The notes under the pieces were generated by a model. The model was not told where the DNA came from. It searched no databases and worked only from the letters and a program-made list of their open reading frames with translations. A program made the translations under genes and the position numbers. Shown here piece by piece: positions 40,914 through 49,863 of a stretch of 64,000 nt of DNA; position 1 is the stretch's first letter; each line of letters starts with the position of its first letter. Origin of the DNA: Streptomyces sp. ISL-98 (GTDB lineage: Bacteria > Actinomycetota > Actinomycetes > Streptomycetales > Streptomycetaceae); assembly GCF_018614055.1 (NCBI RefSeq), contig NZ_JAGGPB010000004.1, positions 248,001 to 312,000 on the forward strand. The letters are read 5' to 3'.

Positions 40914-43900
40914 TCAGTCCTCGGTCGGAGCCGAGACGGACGGCGCCGACTGCTCCGCCGCCGCGGTCTTCTTGGAAGCCGACGCCTTCTTGGCCGTCGT
41001 CTTCTTCGCCGTGGTCTTCTTGGCGGCCGTCTTCTTCGCGGCGGTCGCCTTGGTGGCGGTCGCCGCCTTCTTGGTGGTGGCCTTCTTGGCGGTCTTACGA
41101 ACCGCCTTCTTGGCCGGGGCCGCGACCTCGGCTTCGGAGCCGACTTCAGCGGCCTCCGCCTTGGCCACCGGCTCCTCGGCCTTGGCCTCAGCCTTGACCT
41201 CGGCCTTGGCCTCCGGGGCCTCGGGCGCGGTCTCGACCACGAGCACGGCCGCTTCCTCCGCGCCCTTCGGCGAACCTGCGGGCGCGGTGGCCTTGCGGGT
41301 CGCACGACGGCGCGCACGCGGCGGAGCCGCCGCTGCGGGCGCCTCGGCCACCGGGGCCTCGACCACGGGCTCCGCGGCCTTCGGCTCCTCGACCACCGGG
41401 GCCGGGGCTGCGACCTGCGCCTCCTCGACGACGACCGGCTCGACGACGACAGCCTCGGCCGACGCCTCGGCGGCCTTCGGCGCACCGGCCGGGGCCGTCG
41501 CCTTCCGGGTCGCACGACGGCGCGTACGGACCGGGACGGCCTCCGGCTGCGGCTCGGCCGCAGGCTCCGTCACCGCTTCGGGCTCCGGTGCGGCCTCGGG
41601 CTCCGGCACACTCACCGGCTCCTGAACCTGGACCGGGACGGCCGCCTTGGGCGCACCGGCCGGAGCCGTCGCCTTGCGCGACGCCCTGCGGCGCGAACGC
41701 CCGCGTCCCGCAGCCGCCTCGGCCTCCGCCGGGCTGCTGTACAGCTCCTCGTCCGGTACGAACTCGGGCTCGGCGAGCGCCACGGGCGCGGCCGCCTCGG
41801 CAGCCACCTCGGCCTCGGTCTCGACCTCTGCCTCGATCAGCTCGACGTGCTCGTGCTCCGGCTCCGCCGCACCGCCACGGCCGCGCTTCTTGGCGCGCTT
41901 GCCACCGCCACCGGCGGTGGTCGGCTGCTCCATGTGCACGATCACGCCGCGCCCGTTGCAGTGGACGCAGGTCTCGGAGAAGGACTCCAGCAGACCCTGG
42001 CCCACCCGCTTACGGGTCATCTGGACCAGGCCCAGCGACGTGACCTCGGCGACCTGGTGCTTCGTACGGTCGCGTCCCAGGCACTCCAGCAGGCGCCGCA
42101 GCACCAGATCGCGGTTGGACTCCAGGACCATGTCGATGAAGTCGATGACGACGATGCCGCCCAGGTCGCGCAGCCGCAGCTGGCGCACGATCTCCTCGGC
42201 CGCCTCCAGGTTGTTCCTGGTGACGGTCTCTTCGAGGTTGCCGCCCTGACCGGTGAACTTGCCGGTGTTGACGTCGACGACGACCATCGCCTCGGTCTTG
42301 TCGATGACCAGCGAGCCGCCGCTCGGCAGGTAGACCTTGCGGTCCAGTGCCTTCATCAGCTGCTCGTCGATCCGGTACGTCGCGAAGACGTCGACCTCGG
42401 AGGTCCAGCGCGAGATCCGGTCCGTCAGGTCGGGGGCGACGTGCGCGACGTAACCGTGGATGGTGTCCCACGCGTCGTTGCCGCTGACGATGACCTTCGA
42501 GAAGTCCTCGTTGAAGATGTCCCGGACCACGCGGACGGTCATGTCCGGCTCGCCGTAGAGCAGAGTCGGGGCGCTGGTCGCGCCGGTGCTCTTGGACTTC
42601 TTCTGGATGTCTTCCCACTGCTGCTGCAGACGCTCGACGTCGCGGCGCAGCTCGTCCTCGCTCGCACCCTCGGCGGCGGTACGGACGATGACGCCCGCGT
42701 CCTCGGGGACGATCTTCTTGAGGATGGTCTTCAGACGCGCGCGCTCGGTGTCGGGCAGCTTGCGGCTGATGCCGGTCATCGAGCCCTCGGGCACGTAGAC
42801 CAGGTAGCGGCCGGGCAGCGAGACCTGGCTGGTGAGGCGGGCGCCCTTGTGGCCGATCGGGTCCTTCGTGACCTGCACGAGGACCGACTGGCCGGACTTC
42901 AGGGCACTTTCGATGCGGCGGGGGCCGTGGCCCATGCCCAGCGCGTCGAAGTTGACCTCACCGGCGTACAGGACGGCGTTGCGGCCCTTGCCGATGTCGA
43001 CGAAGGCTGCCTCCATCGACGGCAGTACGTTCTGGACCTTGCCCAGGTAGACGTTGCCGACGTACGAGGTCGCCTGCTCCTTGTTGACGTAGTGCTCGAC
43101 GAGGATGTTGTCCTCGAGCACACCGATCTGCGTGCGGTCGCCGTTCTGACGGACGACCATCACACGCTCGACGGCCTCGCGGCGTGCCAGGAACTCGGCC
43201 TCGGTGATGATCGGGACGCGTCGGCGGCCCTGCTCACGACCTTCGCGGCGGCGCTGCTTCTTCGCCTCCATACGGGTCGAGCCCTTGATGGACTGGACCT
43301 CGTCGAAGCCGGTGCCGGGCTCGCGCTCGGCCTCCTTCTTGCGCGGCTCGCGGACCTTGACGACCGTACGCTCCGGGTCGTCGACGCCGTTCTCGGCAGC
43401 CTCCGTACCCGCGTCACCACTACGGCGGCGACGGCGACGACGGCGACGGCTGGACGCGGAACCCGCACCCGCCTGCTCGTCCTCGTCCTCCTCGGCCCGC
43501 TCTTCCTCTTCGGCCTCGCGCTCGGCGACAGCCTCGGCCGCCTCCTCCGTCTCCTCAGCGCGCTCGTCCTCGTCGGAGGGCTCGCCACGACGACGGCGAC
43601 GGCCACCACGGCGACGGCGACGGGCCCTGCGGTCCTCGGCCTCCTCCGACTCGTCGGTTTCGGCCGGCTCGGCCTCCTCCTCGACCTCGGGCGCGGTCTC
43701 GACGACACGCTCGGCGCGCTCCGGGCGCTCTTCCTCGGCGGCCTCACCACGACGGCGGCGACGGCGGCCGCGCGCCGGGCCCTGAGGGGCGGGCGGGGCC
43801 TCGACGACCGTCTCCTCCGCCTCCTCTTCCTCTACGATGTCCTCGATGTACTCGGGCTCCTTCGCCCGGGCGGCAGCGGCAGCCGCAGCCGTCTCCGGGG

Positions 43901-45017
43901 TCTGGAACATCGGCTCGGTGAAGACCGGGGCCTGGAACACGGCGACAGCGGGACGCGCCGCACGGCGGCGCGAACGCGCCGGCTCCTCGGCGGCGGGCTC
44001 GGCGGCCTTCGGGGCGGCAGCCTTCGGGGCGGCAGCCTTCGGCGCAGCGACCTTCGGGGCAGCGGCCTCGGCGGTCACGGCAGCCTCGTCGGCCGCCTTG
44101 CGACCGGCGCGACGACGCGGCGTACGGCCACGCGGTGCCTCCTCCGCCTCGGCGGCGGGAGCCACGGGCTCGGCCGGGGCGGCCTCCTCGGCGGCGGGCT
44201 CTTCGGCCTTGGGCGCACCGGCGGGCGCGGTGGCCTTGCGCGTCGCACGACGGCGACCACGGCCACGCGGCGCCTCCTCGGCGACGGCCTCGGGCGCTTC
44301 GGCAACCTCGGCGACCTCGGACACGGCGACGGGCACCTCGGCCTCGGCCTCGATTTCGGCCTCGGCGGGCTTCGGCGCACCGGCAGGCGCGGTCGCCTTA
44401 CGGGTGGCACGGCGACGCGTACGAGCCGGCGGAGCCACCTCGGCGCTCTCGTCTGCGGCTACGACCTCGGCCGGAGCCTGGACTTCGACCTCTGCCTCGG
44501 GCGCGGCCTCGGCTTCAGCGGCCTTGGGCGCACCGGCGGGCGCAGTGGCCTTACGGGTCGCACGGCGACGCGTACGAGCCGGCGGTGCGGTCTCCTCGGC
44601 GGCAGCGCTCTCGTCGGCGGCAGCCACAGGGGCCGCAGCCGTCTCTTCCGCCTCCTGCACCTCGGCCTCTGTACTCTCGGCGGGCTGGGGCGCCCCGGCG
44701 GGCGCGGTCGCCTTACGGGTGGCGCGGCGACGCGGGCGCGCGGGCGGCGTCGGCTCAGTGGTCTCGTTGATGTCGCTGGTGTCGCTCACAGCACTCTCTC
44801 CGGCCGGTATGGCCGGAGCCGCGGCCTCTGTACTCTCGGCGGGCTGGGCGGTCACTGCGGCCTTCGTGTCACCGGACGGAGGTCCGGCAGGACGCGAAGC
44901 CGCGCGGCGCCGACGACGCGGCGGCAGCGTGTCGCTGGGCGAATGGTTGTTGTCAGTGTCCCCGGCGGTACGCGCGGTACCTTCCGAGGGCTCAGTGGAA
45001 CTGATCGGCTCAAGCAT
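40914..45017 (-). CDS. rne: Ribonuclease E/G (long, repeat-flanked)
   Basis: Main endoribonuclease of mRNA decay and rRNA maturation, 1367 residues from the ATG at 45017. The catalytic core lies in the middle, ~600-1020: S1 domain (SYVGNVYLGKVQNVLPSMEA), DNase-I-like site with VVDVNTG and GGIVVIDFIDM (the two Asp that hold Mg), and the zinc-link CVHC near 1016. Both flanks are disordered, acidic or basic, with seven copies of a motif close to RRRATRKATAPAGAPK (four before, three after the core). The last ~60 residues are Lys/Ala/Thr-rich like histone H1 (AAKKTTAKKTTAKKASASKK). Streptomyces RNase E is known to have the core in the middle. Confidence 0.95.
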   Translation of the reverse strand: MLEPISSTEPSEGTARTAGDTDNNHSPSDTLPPRRRRRAASRPAGPPSGDTKAAVTAQPAESTEAAAPAIPAGESAVSDTSDINETTEPTPPARPRRRATRKATAPAGAPQPAESTEAEVQEAEETAAAPVAAADESAAAEETAPPARTRRRATRKATAPAGAPKAAEAEAAPEAEVEVQAPAEVVAADESAEVAPPARTRRRATRKATAPAGAPKPAEAEIEAEAEVPVAVSEVAEVAEAPEAVAEEAPRGRGRRRATRKATAPAGAPKAEEPAAEEAAPAEPVAPAAEAEEAPRGRTPRRRAGRKAADEAAVTAEAAAPKVAAPKAAAPKAAAPKAAEPAAEEPARSRRRAARPAVAVFQAPVFTEPMFQTPETAAAAAAARAKEPEYIEDIVEEEEAEETVVEAPPAPQGPARGRRRRRRGEAAEEERPERAERVVETAPEVEEEAEPAETDESEEAEDRRARRRRRGGRRRRRGEPSDEDERAEETEEAAEAVAEREAEEEERAEEDEDEQAGAGSASSRRRRRRRRRSGDAGTEAAENGVDDPERTVVKVREPRKKEAEREPGTGFDEVQSIKGSTRMEAKKQRRREGREQGRRRVPIITEAEFLARREAVERVMVVRQNGDRTQIGVLEDNILVEHYVNKEQATSYVGNVYLGKVQNVLPSMEAAFVDIGKGRNAVLYAGEVNFDALGMGHGPRRIESALKSGQSVLVQVTKDPIGHKGARLTSQVSLPGRYLVYVPEGSMTGISRKLPDTERARLKTILKKIVPEDAGVIVRTAAEGASEDELRRDVERLQQQWEDIQKKSKSTGATSAPTLLYGEPDMTVRVVRDIFNEDFSKVIVSGNDAWDTIHGYVAHVAPDLTDRISRWTSEVDVFATYRIDEQLMKALDRKVYLPSGGSLVIDKTEAMVVVDVNTGKFTGQGGNLEETVTRNNLEAAEEIVRQLRLRDLGGIVVIDFIDMVLESNRDLVLRRLLECLGRDRTKHQVAEVTSLGLVQMTRKRVGQGLLESFSETCVHCNGRGVIVHMEQPTTAGGGGKRAKKRGRGGAAEPEHEHVELIEAEVETEAEVAAEAAAPVALAEPEFVPDEELYSSPAEAEAAAGRGRSRRRASRKATAPAGAPKAAVPVQVQEPVSVPEPEAAPEPEAVTEPAAEPQPEAVPVRTRRRATRKATAPAGAPKAAEASAEAVVVEPVVVEEAQVAAPAPVVEEPKAAEPVVEAPVAEAPAAAAPPRARRRATRKATAPAGSPKGAEEAAVLVVETAPEAPEAKAEVKAEAKAEEPVAKAEAAEVGSEAEVAAPAKKAVRKTAKKATTKKAATATKATAAKKTAAKKTTAKKTTAKKASASKKTAAAEQSAPSVSAPTED

Positions 45018-45248
45018 TGCGGGCGGTTCTCCCGTCACGCTCCCGGGCGCCACACCTGATTCCGGTCCGGTCCGGTCCGCGCGATGAGCGCAGTACCGCC
45101 GTCCGGGGCGCGGGCGCCGCACGGGAGCTGTTGTCTAGCTCGCCGGTTCCGTACGCGTTGTACGCACGGCCTGGCGAAAGTCTTCTGGTCAGTGCGCTGC
45201 CCGACCCAGGTGGCTCCCGAGTACCAGGGCTGCGCTACGACGACCGTC

Positions 45249-46073
45249 CTACGCGGAACCTGCACCATCCGGCGCCGTCGCGGCGGTCAGTCCGGCGGCC
45301 ATGGGTGGGGCGGCCGTGACTGCCTCGCGGTCGGGCGCGAGCGGGTCGGTCACCGTGCCGGACTCCTCGTCGAAGAGCCCCTGCGCCAGCCTGGTCACCG
45401 CTGCGGGGACCGGCGGCGCCAGGTCGGCCACAGCTCGGAGACCGGACAGGACGTCGTCGGGTCGAACGGCGGGTGTCAAATGCCGAACAACCAGCCGCAG
45501 TATCGCACAGGGCCCGTCCCCCGGCCTATCGGCCGCTGGACGGATGGCCTGCAGATCTGCCACGGCACTCCGTGCGTCGAAGGTCCGCATGCCGTTTTTC
45601 GCGCGGCGCTGGACCTCGACGCTCTCGGCTGCGAGGAAGGCCTCGACGGCCTTCTCCGCGTCCTCGGGAGCGACGCCGTCGAGGCGCATCTCCCATACGG
45701 AGGCCTGCAGCCGGTCGGCGAGACCCGACGTACGGGCCTCGACGGCGTCGGTGACGTCGAGCCCGGCCGGCAGCGACTCATTGAGCAGCTCGCGCAGCTC
45801 GTCGGGGTCGCGCGTGGCAGTCAGCGCGATTTCGAGGTACTCGGCCTCGCTGCCCGTGCCGGTGGGTGCGGCATTGGCGTACGAGACCTTCGGGTGCGGG
45901 GTGAAGCCTGCCGAGTAGGCCATGGGCACCTCGGCGCGGCGCAGCGCCCGCTCGAATGCGCGCTGGAAGTCGCGGTGACTGGTGAACCGGAGGCGGCCGC
46001 GCTTGGTGTAGCGCAGTCGGATGCGCTGCACCGCCGGTGCGGGCGGCGGGCCTTCGGGCTGTCGCTTGCCCAG
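45249..46073 (-). CDS. TIGR03936 radical-SAM-linked protein (DUF2344)
   Basis: Protein of the DUF2344/TIGR03936 family, always found with the TIGR03960 radical SAM protein (here at 47830-49755) and often beside rne. The core begins QRIRLRYTKRGRLRFTSHRD, with AYSAGFTPHPKVSYANAAPT. Homologues (recalled) begin with GKRQPEGPPP..., which this strain encodes in frame upstream, preceded by a CTG at 46073-46071 and a perfect GAGGAG at 46082-46087. I therefore place the start at the CTG (274 aa); a GTG at 46031 is the alternative (260 aa). Function is unknown, possibly tRNA or ribosomal modification. Confidence 0.82.
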   Translation of the reverse strand: MGKRQPEGPPPAPAVQRIRLRYTKRGRLRFTSHRDFQRAFERALRRAEVPMAYSAGFTPHPKVSYANAAPTGTGSEAEYLEIALTATRDPDELRELLNESLPAGLDVTDAVEARTSGLADRLQASVWEMRLDGVAPEDAEKAVEAFLAAESVEVQRRAKNGMRTFDARSAVADLQAIRPAADRPGDGPCAILRLVVRHLTPAVRPDDVLSGLRAVADLAPPVPAAVTRLAQGLFDEESGTVTDPLAPDREAVTAAPPMAAGLTAATAPDGAGSA

Positions 46074-46486
46074 TGGTTCTTCTCCTCGTGCGGGGCGGCG
46101 CGCTCTCCGCGCGCCACCCTCCGGCGTGGGATGTCCCCTCGCGTCCCGACCGCCCGGCTCACCCCTGCCTGCGCAGGGAGATCACGGACGCGGGTGCCGC
46201 GCTGGGGGCAGTCGTCTTACTACCCAGAGTACGCGCAGCAGCCGCAACCAGTTCCCCGCCCTGGTCCGGCCCCGGTGGCGAGCGGCTCGGGCGCAAGCCT
46301 TTTCCCCACCCCGCCCCTTCCCAGACCTGGGGCTCCGCCCCAGACCCCGGTCCTCAAACTCCCCCAAGGACTACGTCCAGGGGGGACCCCCAGGCTGAAA
46401 GATCAGTCCGACCGGGGGGCTGGGGGCTTGCCACCAGTCCGGGAAGGGGCGGGGAAGGGACCAAGCCCCCGCAAGGCCCGCCCCAC
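46074..46486. other. 413-bp intergenic region with palindromic element
   Basis: No gene is seen. About 160 bp of it (46303-46462) is the dispersed palindromic element described separately. The left part (46090-46250) should hold the promoter for the TIGR03936-rne transcript, though I see no clear consensus. Confidence 0.6.
46303..46462. repeat. Dispersed intergenic palindromic repeat (Streptomyces type)
   Basis: A ~160-bp element bounded by inverted ends: CCCCGCCCCTTCCC (46309-46322), exact reverse complement of a 14-bp stretch near 46441-46454, with the similarity running a few bases further in. Internal hairpins include GGGGCTCCGCCCC at 46329-46341. The sequence is close to a repeat I recall in many Streptomyces intergenic regions. 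It ends just beyond the stop of the repeat membrane protein at 46487, so it may serve as its terminator. There is no coding capacity. Confidence 0.65.
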
Positions 46487-47659
46487 TCAGGGCCGAGCCG
46501 CCCCCGGACCCTGCGCCGGATCCACGCCCGGACCGACGCTCGGCGGCGCACTCGCGTCCCCGCCGCCCACACCCCGCGGCTCAGCCGCCCACGTATCTCC
46601 CGGGCCCCCGACAACCGCCCGCCACGCATCCCGCCGAGCCCGCCGCACCGTTTCCCGCGCGGAGCGCAGCGCGCCGCGCGCCGCCCGGCCCGCTTCGAGG
46701 GACGCCCGCTTCACCGGCGCCCAGATCGTGTCGCGGACCCAGTGCCCCACCGGGGTACAAACGCCGAGCCACACCGACCGCACCGGCCGCCCGACCAGAT
46801 TCCACCCGAGCCACTTCAGTACGCGCCCGACGGCCCGCGAGATGTACCCGGCGATGCGCCACGCGTGCCCGAACGCGGCGGCCAGCTCGCGCCCGACCGG
46901 CACCACGACCCGGCGCCAAACCCAGGCCACGGGCGTCACGAGCAGCGTCATGACGCACCACGCCAACGCCGTCCACAGCGCGCGCCCCACCGGCGCGAGC
47001 ACGTACTGCCACAGCGCCACCCACGGCCACACGAACACCGCCTTGCCCAGCCAGGCGAGCACCCGCCCGATCCCAATTGCCAGCCACGCGACCGCTCGTC
47101 CGATCCCAACCGCAACCCACGCGAGCGCGCGTCCCACCGGGGTGAGCACCTGCGCGTACAGCCAGGCCAGCGGCGTCACGACGAAGGTCATGACCAGCCA
47201 GGTAACCGCCACGCCCACGATGCGCCCGAGCCAGGCCAGACCGTGCCCGACGGGCGTCAGCAGCCAGCGGTACACCCACACCGCCGGCACCACGATCCCG
47301 TACCGCACCACCGGCACCACGACGTACTTCCAGAGCACGATCCACGGCAGGACCAGCACCGCGTAGGCGACGTACGCGAGCGCCTTCCCGACGGGGACGA
47401 GGACGTTCTCGTACAGCCACAACAGCGGTACCACCAGCAGCACTTGGCCCAGCCGGCCCAGCCCCCGCCCTGTCGCCTTCGCGCAGACGACCAGCAGGTC
47501 CCAGACCATCCGCACGGGAACGACCAGGACCAGCACGACGATCCGCACCGGGATCCTGATGACGGCCGTCAGGCAGCCTTCCGCCTGCTCGGGCCCCTGC
47601 CGGACAGGCTCGTGCCGGGCAGGCTCGTGCCGCGCCGGCGGCTGCTTTTCGAAATCCAT
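46487..47659 (-). CDS. Trp-rich repetitive membrane protein (390 aa)
   Basis: 390-residue protein of unknown function. After a short polar start with the small repeat ARHEPARHEPVR, residues ~35-315 are a long hydrophobic stretch rich in Trp, Val and Leu built from a loosely repeated unit in which W-x2-5-V/L-L-x-P-V-G recurs. PVG or PVV falls at residues ~89, 116, 136, 174, 223, 254 and 303, with segments such as PLAWLYAQVLTPVGRALAWV. The last ~75 residues are basic then Pro/Gly-rich. ATG at 47659 (a longer in-frame start has less support). It sits between the two genes of a conserved radical-SAM pair. No family is recognised. Confidence 0.75.
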   Translation of the reverse strand: MDFEKQPPARHEPARHEPVRQGPEQAEGCLTAVIRIPVRIVVLVLVVPVRMVWDLLVVCAKATGRGLGRLGQVLLVVPLLWLYENVLVPVGKALAYVAYAVLVLPWIVLWKYVVVPVVRYGIVVPAVWVYRWLLTPVGHGLAWLGRIVGVAVTWLVMTFVVTPLAWLYAQVLTPVGRALAWVAVGIGRAVAWLAIGIGRVLAWLGKAVFVWPWVALWQYVLAPVGRALWTALAWCVMTLLVTPVAWVWRRVVVPVGRELAAAFGHAWRIAGYISRAVGRVLKWLGWNLVGRPVRSVWLGVCTPVGHWVRDTIWAPVKRASLEAGRAARGALRSARETVRRARRDAWRAVVGGPGDTWAAEPRGVGGGDASAPPSVGPGVDPAQGPGAARP

Positions 47660-47756
47660 GTCGGTCTCTCCCCGTGTTCTCCCCAGCAAGGACGCATCAG
47701 TCCGCCGTCCGGATCCACCATCAGGGCTTTCCTTGCCGTGCGTTGTGCCAGGTCCG

Positions 47757-47774
47757 GTGCAAGTGCAAGTGCAA
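47757..47774 (+). repeat. Three tandem GTGCAA units
   Basis: Three perfect 6-bp copies followed by a degenerate fourth, just beyond the radical-SAM terminator. No function is suggested. Confidence 0.8.
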
Positions 47775-47782
47775 GTACACGC

Positions 47783-47820
47783 GAAGGCCCGGCCCCGGGA
47801 GCTCCCGGGGCCGGGCCTTC
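47783..47820 (-). terminator. Perfect 38-bp palindrome after the radical-SAM gene
   Basis: GAAGGCCCGGCCCCGGGAG at 47783 continues into its exact complement, ending at 47820, 10 bp from the stop of the TIGR03960 gene. It is a strong hairpin with almost no loop. Confidence 0.75.
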
Positions 47821-47829
47821 ACCTCACAA

Positions 47830-49755
47830 CTACTTGACGACCGTCAGCGGCAGCAGCTTCTTGCCCGTCGGGCCGATCTGGATCTGCGTGTCCATCTGCG
47901 GGCAGACGCCACAGTCGAAGCACGGCGTCCAGCGGCAGTCCTCGACCTCGGTCTCGTCGAGCGAGTCCTGCCAGTCCTCCCAGAGCCAGTCCTTGTCGAG
48001 ACCGGAGTCCAGGTGGTCCCAGGGCAGGACTTCCTCGTACGTGCGCTCACGCGTCGTGTACCAGTCGACGTCCACGCCGAAGTCCGGCAGCGTCTTCGCG
48101 GCGGCGTCCATCCACCTGTCGTACGAGAAGTGCTCGCGCCAGCCGTCGAAGCGGCCGCCGCCCTCGTAGACCGCGCGGATGACCGAACCGATGCGCCGGT
48201 CACCGCGCGAGAGCAGGCCCTCGACGATGCCGGGCTTGCCGTCGTGGTAGCGGAAACCGATCGAGCGGCCGTACTTCTTGTCGCCGCGGATCTTGTCGCG
48301 CAGCTTCTCCAGCCGCGCGTCCGTCTCCTCCGCCGACAGCTGCGGCGCCCACTGGAACGGGGTGTGCGGCTTCGGCACGAATCCGCCGATGGAGACGGTG
48401 CAGCGGATGTCGTTCTGGCCGGACACCTTGCGGCCCTCGGCGATGACCTTGACGGCCATGTCGCCGATCTGGAGGACGTCCTCGTCGGTCTCGGTCGGCA
48501 GGCCGCACATGAAGTACAGCTTCACCTGGCGCCAGCCGTTGCCGTACGCCGTGGAGACCGTCCGGATGAGGTCCTCTTCCGAGACCATCTTGTTGATGAC
48601 CTTGCGGATGCGCTCGGATCCGCCCTCGGGCGCGAACGTCAGACCCGAGCGACGGCCGTTGCGCGTCAGCTCGTTGGCGAGGTCGATGTTGAACGCGTCC
48701 ACGCGGGTCGACGGCAGCGAAAGACCGATCTTGTCTTCCTCGTACCGGTCGGCCAGGCCCTTCGCGACGTCGGCGATCTCGGTGTGGTCCGCGGACGACA
48801 GCGAGAGCAGGCCGACCTCCTCGAAGCCCGTCGCCTTGAGACCCTTCTCGACCATGTCGCCGATGCCGGTGATGCTTCGCTCCCGCACGGGGCGCGTGAT
48901 CATGCCGGCCTGGCAGAAACGGCAGCCGCGGGTGCAGCCGCGGAAGATCTCGACGGACATCCGCTCGTGGACGGTCTCGGCGAGGGGGACGAGGGGCTGC
49001 TTGGGGTACGGCCACTCGTCGAGGTCCATGACGGTGTGCTTGGAGACGCGCCACGGCACGCCCGACTTGTTCGGTACGACGCGGCCGATACGTCCGTCCG
49101 GCAGGTACTCGACGTCGTAGAAGCGCGGGACGTAGACGCCGCCGGTCTTGGACAGCCGGAACAGCACCTCGTCGCGGCCGCCGGGACGGCCTTCGGCCTT
49201 CCATGCGCGGACGATCTCGGTGATCTCCAGGACGGCCTGCTCGCCGTCGCCGATCACGGCGCAGTCGATGAAGTCCGCGATGGGCTCGGGGTTGAAGGCG
49301 GCATGTCCGCCCGCGAGCACGATCGGGTCGTCGAGCGTGCGGTCCTTGGACTCCAGCGGGATGCCCGCCAGGTCCAAGGCGGTGAGCATGTTGGTGTAGC
49401 CGAGCTCGGTGGAGAAGGAGAGACCGAAGACGTCGAAGGCCTTCACCGGCCGGTGCGCGTCCACCGTGAACTGCGGGACCTTGTGCTCACGCATGAGCTC
49501 CTCAAGGTCCGGCCACACGCTGTAGGTGCGCTCGGCGAGGACGCCGTCACGCTCGTTCAGTACCTCGTAAAGGATCATGACGCCCTGGTTGGGCAGCCCG
49601 ACCTCGTACGCGTCCGGGTACATCAGGGCCCAGCGCACATCGCAGGCGTCCCAGTCCTTGACGGTGGAGTTGAGCTCTCCACCGACGTACTGGATGGGCT
49701 TCTGCACATGCGGCAGGAGGGCTTCCAGGCGTGGGAAGACCGACTCGACAGGCAT
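47830..49755 (-). CDS. TIGR03960 B12-binding/radical SAM protein
   Basis: 641-residue radical SAM enzyme of the YgiQ-like TIGR03960 group. N-terminal B12-like domain (~20-190, FGLSFSTELGYTNMLTALDL, VLAGGHAAFNPEP), then the radical SAM core with CTRGCRFCQAG (~278-288, 4Fe-4S ligands CxxxCxxC), LSSADHTEIADVAKGLADRY and LTFAPEGGSERIRKVINKMV. The C-terminal region has an extra Cys cluster (CRWTPCFDCGVC, ~614-625), perhaps a second Fe-S site. Its partner TIGR03936 lies downstream at 45249 but is separated by the repeat membrane protein. Substrate unknown; RNA modification is a reasonable guess. Confidence 0.93.
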   Translation of the reverse strand: MPVESVFPRLEALLPHVQKPIQYVGGELNSTVKDWDACDVRWALMYPDAYEVGLPNQGVMILYEVLNERDGVLAERTYSVWPDLEELMREHKVPQFTVDAHRPVKAFDVFGLSFSTELGYTNMLTALDLAGIPLESKDRTLDDPIVLAGGHAAFNPEPIADFIDCAVIGDGEQAVLEITEIVRAWKAEGRPGGRDEVLFRLSKTGGVYVPRFYDVEYLPDGRIGRVVPNKSGVPWRVSKHTVMDLDEWPYPKQPLVPLAETVHERMSVEIFRGCTRGCRFCQAGMITRPVRERSITGIGDMVEKGLKATGFEEVGLLSLSSADHTEIADVAKGLADRYEEDKIGLSLPSTRVDAFNIDLANELTRNGRRSGLTFAPEGGSERIRKVINKMVSEEDLIRTVSTAYGNGWRQVKLYFMCGLPTETDEDVLQIGDMAVKVIAEGRKVSGQNDIRCTVSIGGFVPKPHTPFQWAPQLSAEETDARLEKLRDKIRGDKKYGRSIGFRYHDGKPGIVEGLLSRGDRRIGSVIRAVYEGGGRFDGWREHFSYDRWMDAAAKTLPDFGVDVDWYTTRERTYEEVLPWDHLDSGLDKDWLWEDWQDSLDETEVEDCRWTPCFDCGVCPQMDTQIQIGPTGKKLLPLTVVK

Positions 49756-49863
49756 CGTGGTGTCTCTCGTGAGCGGGCAAAGGGGTGACCATCAAGCGTA
49801 CCCCGGTGGTCACCCCCTCAGATCCGCCCGCGGATCCACCCTCGGGCCAGCCTCGGACCCGCC

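Noticed and set aside
40845..45059. 1404-codon plus-strand open frame antisense to rne
   Set aside because: Its Arg/Leu/Gly-rich low complexity mirrors the repeats of rne; the opposite frame contains the RNase E catalytic core.
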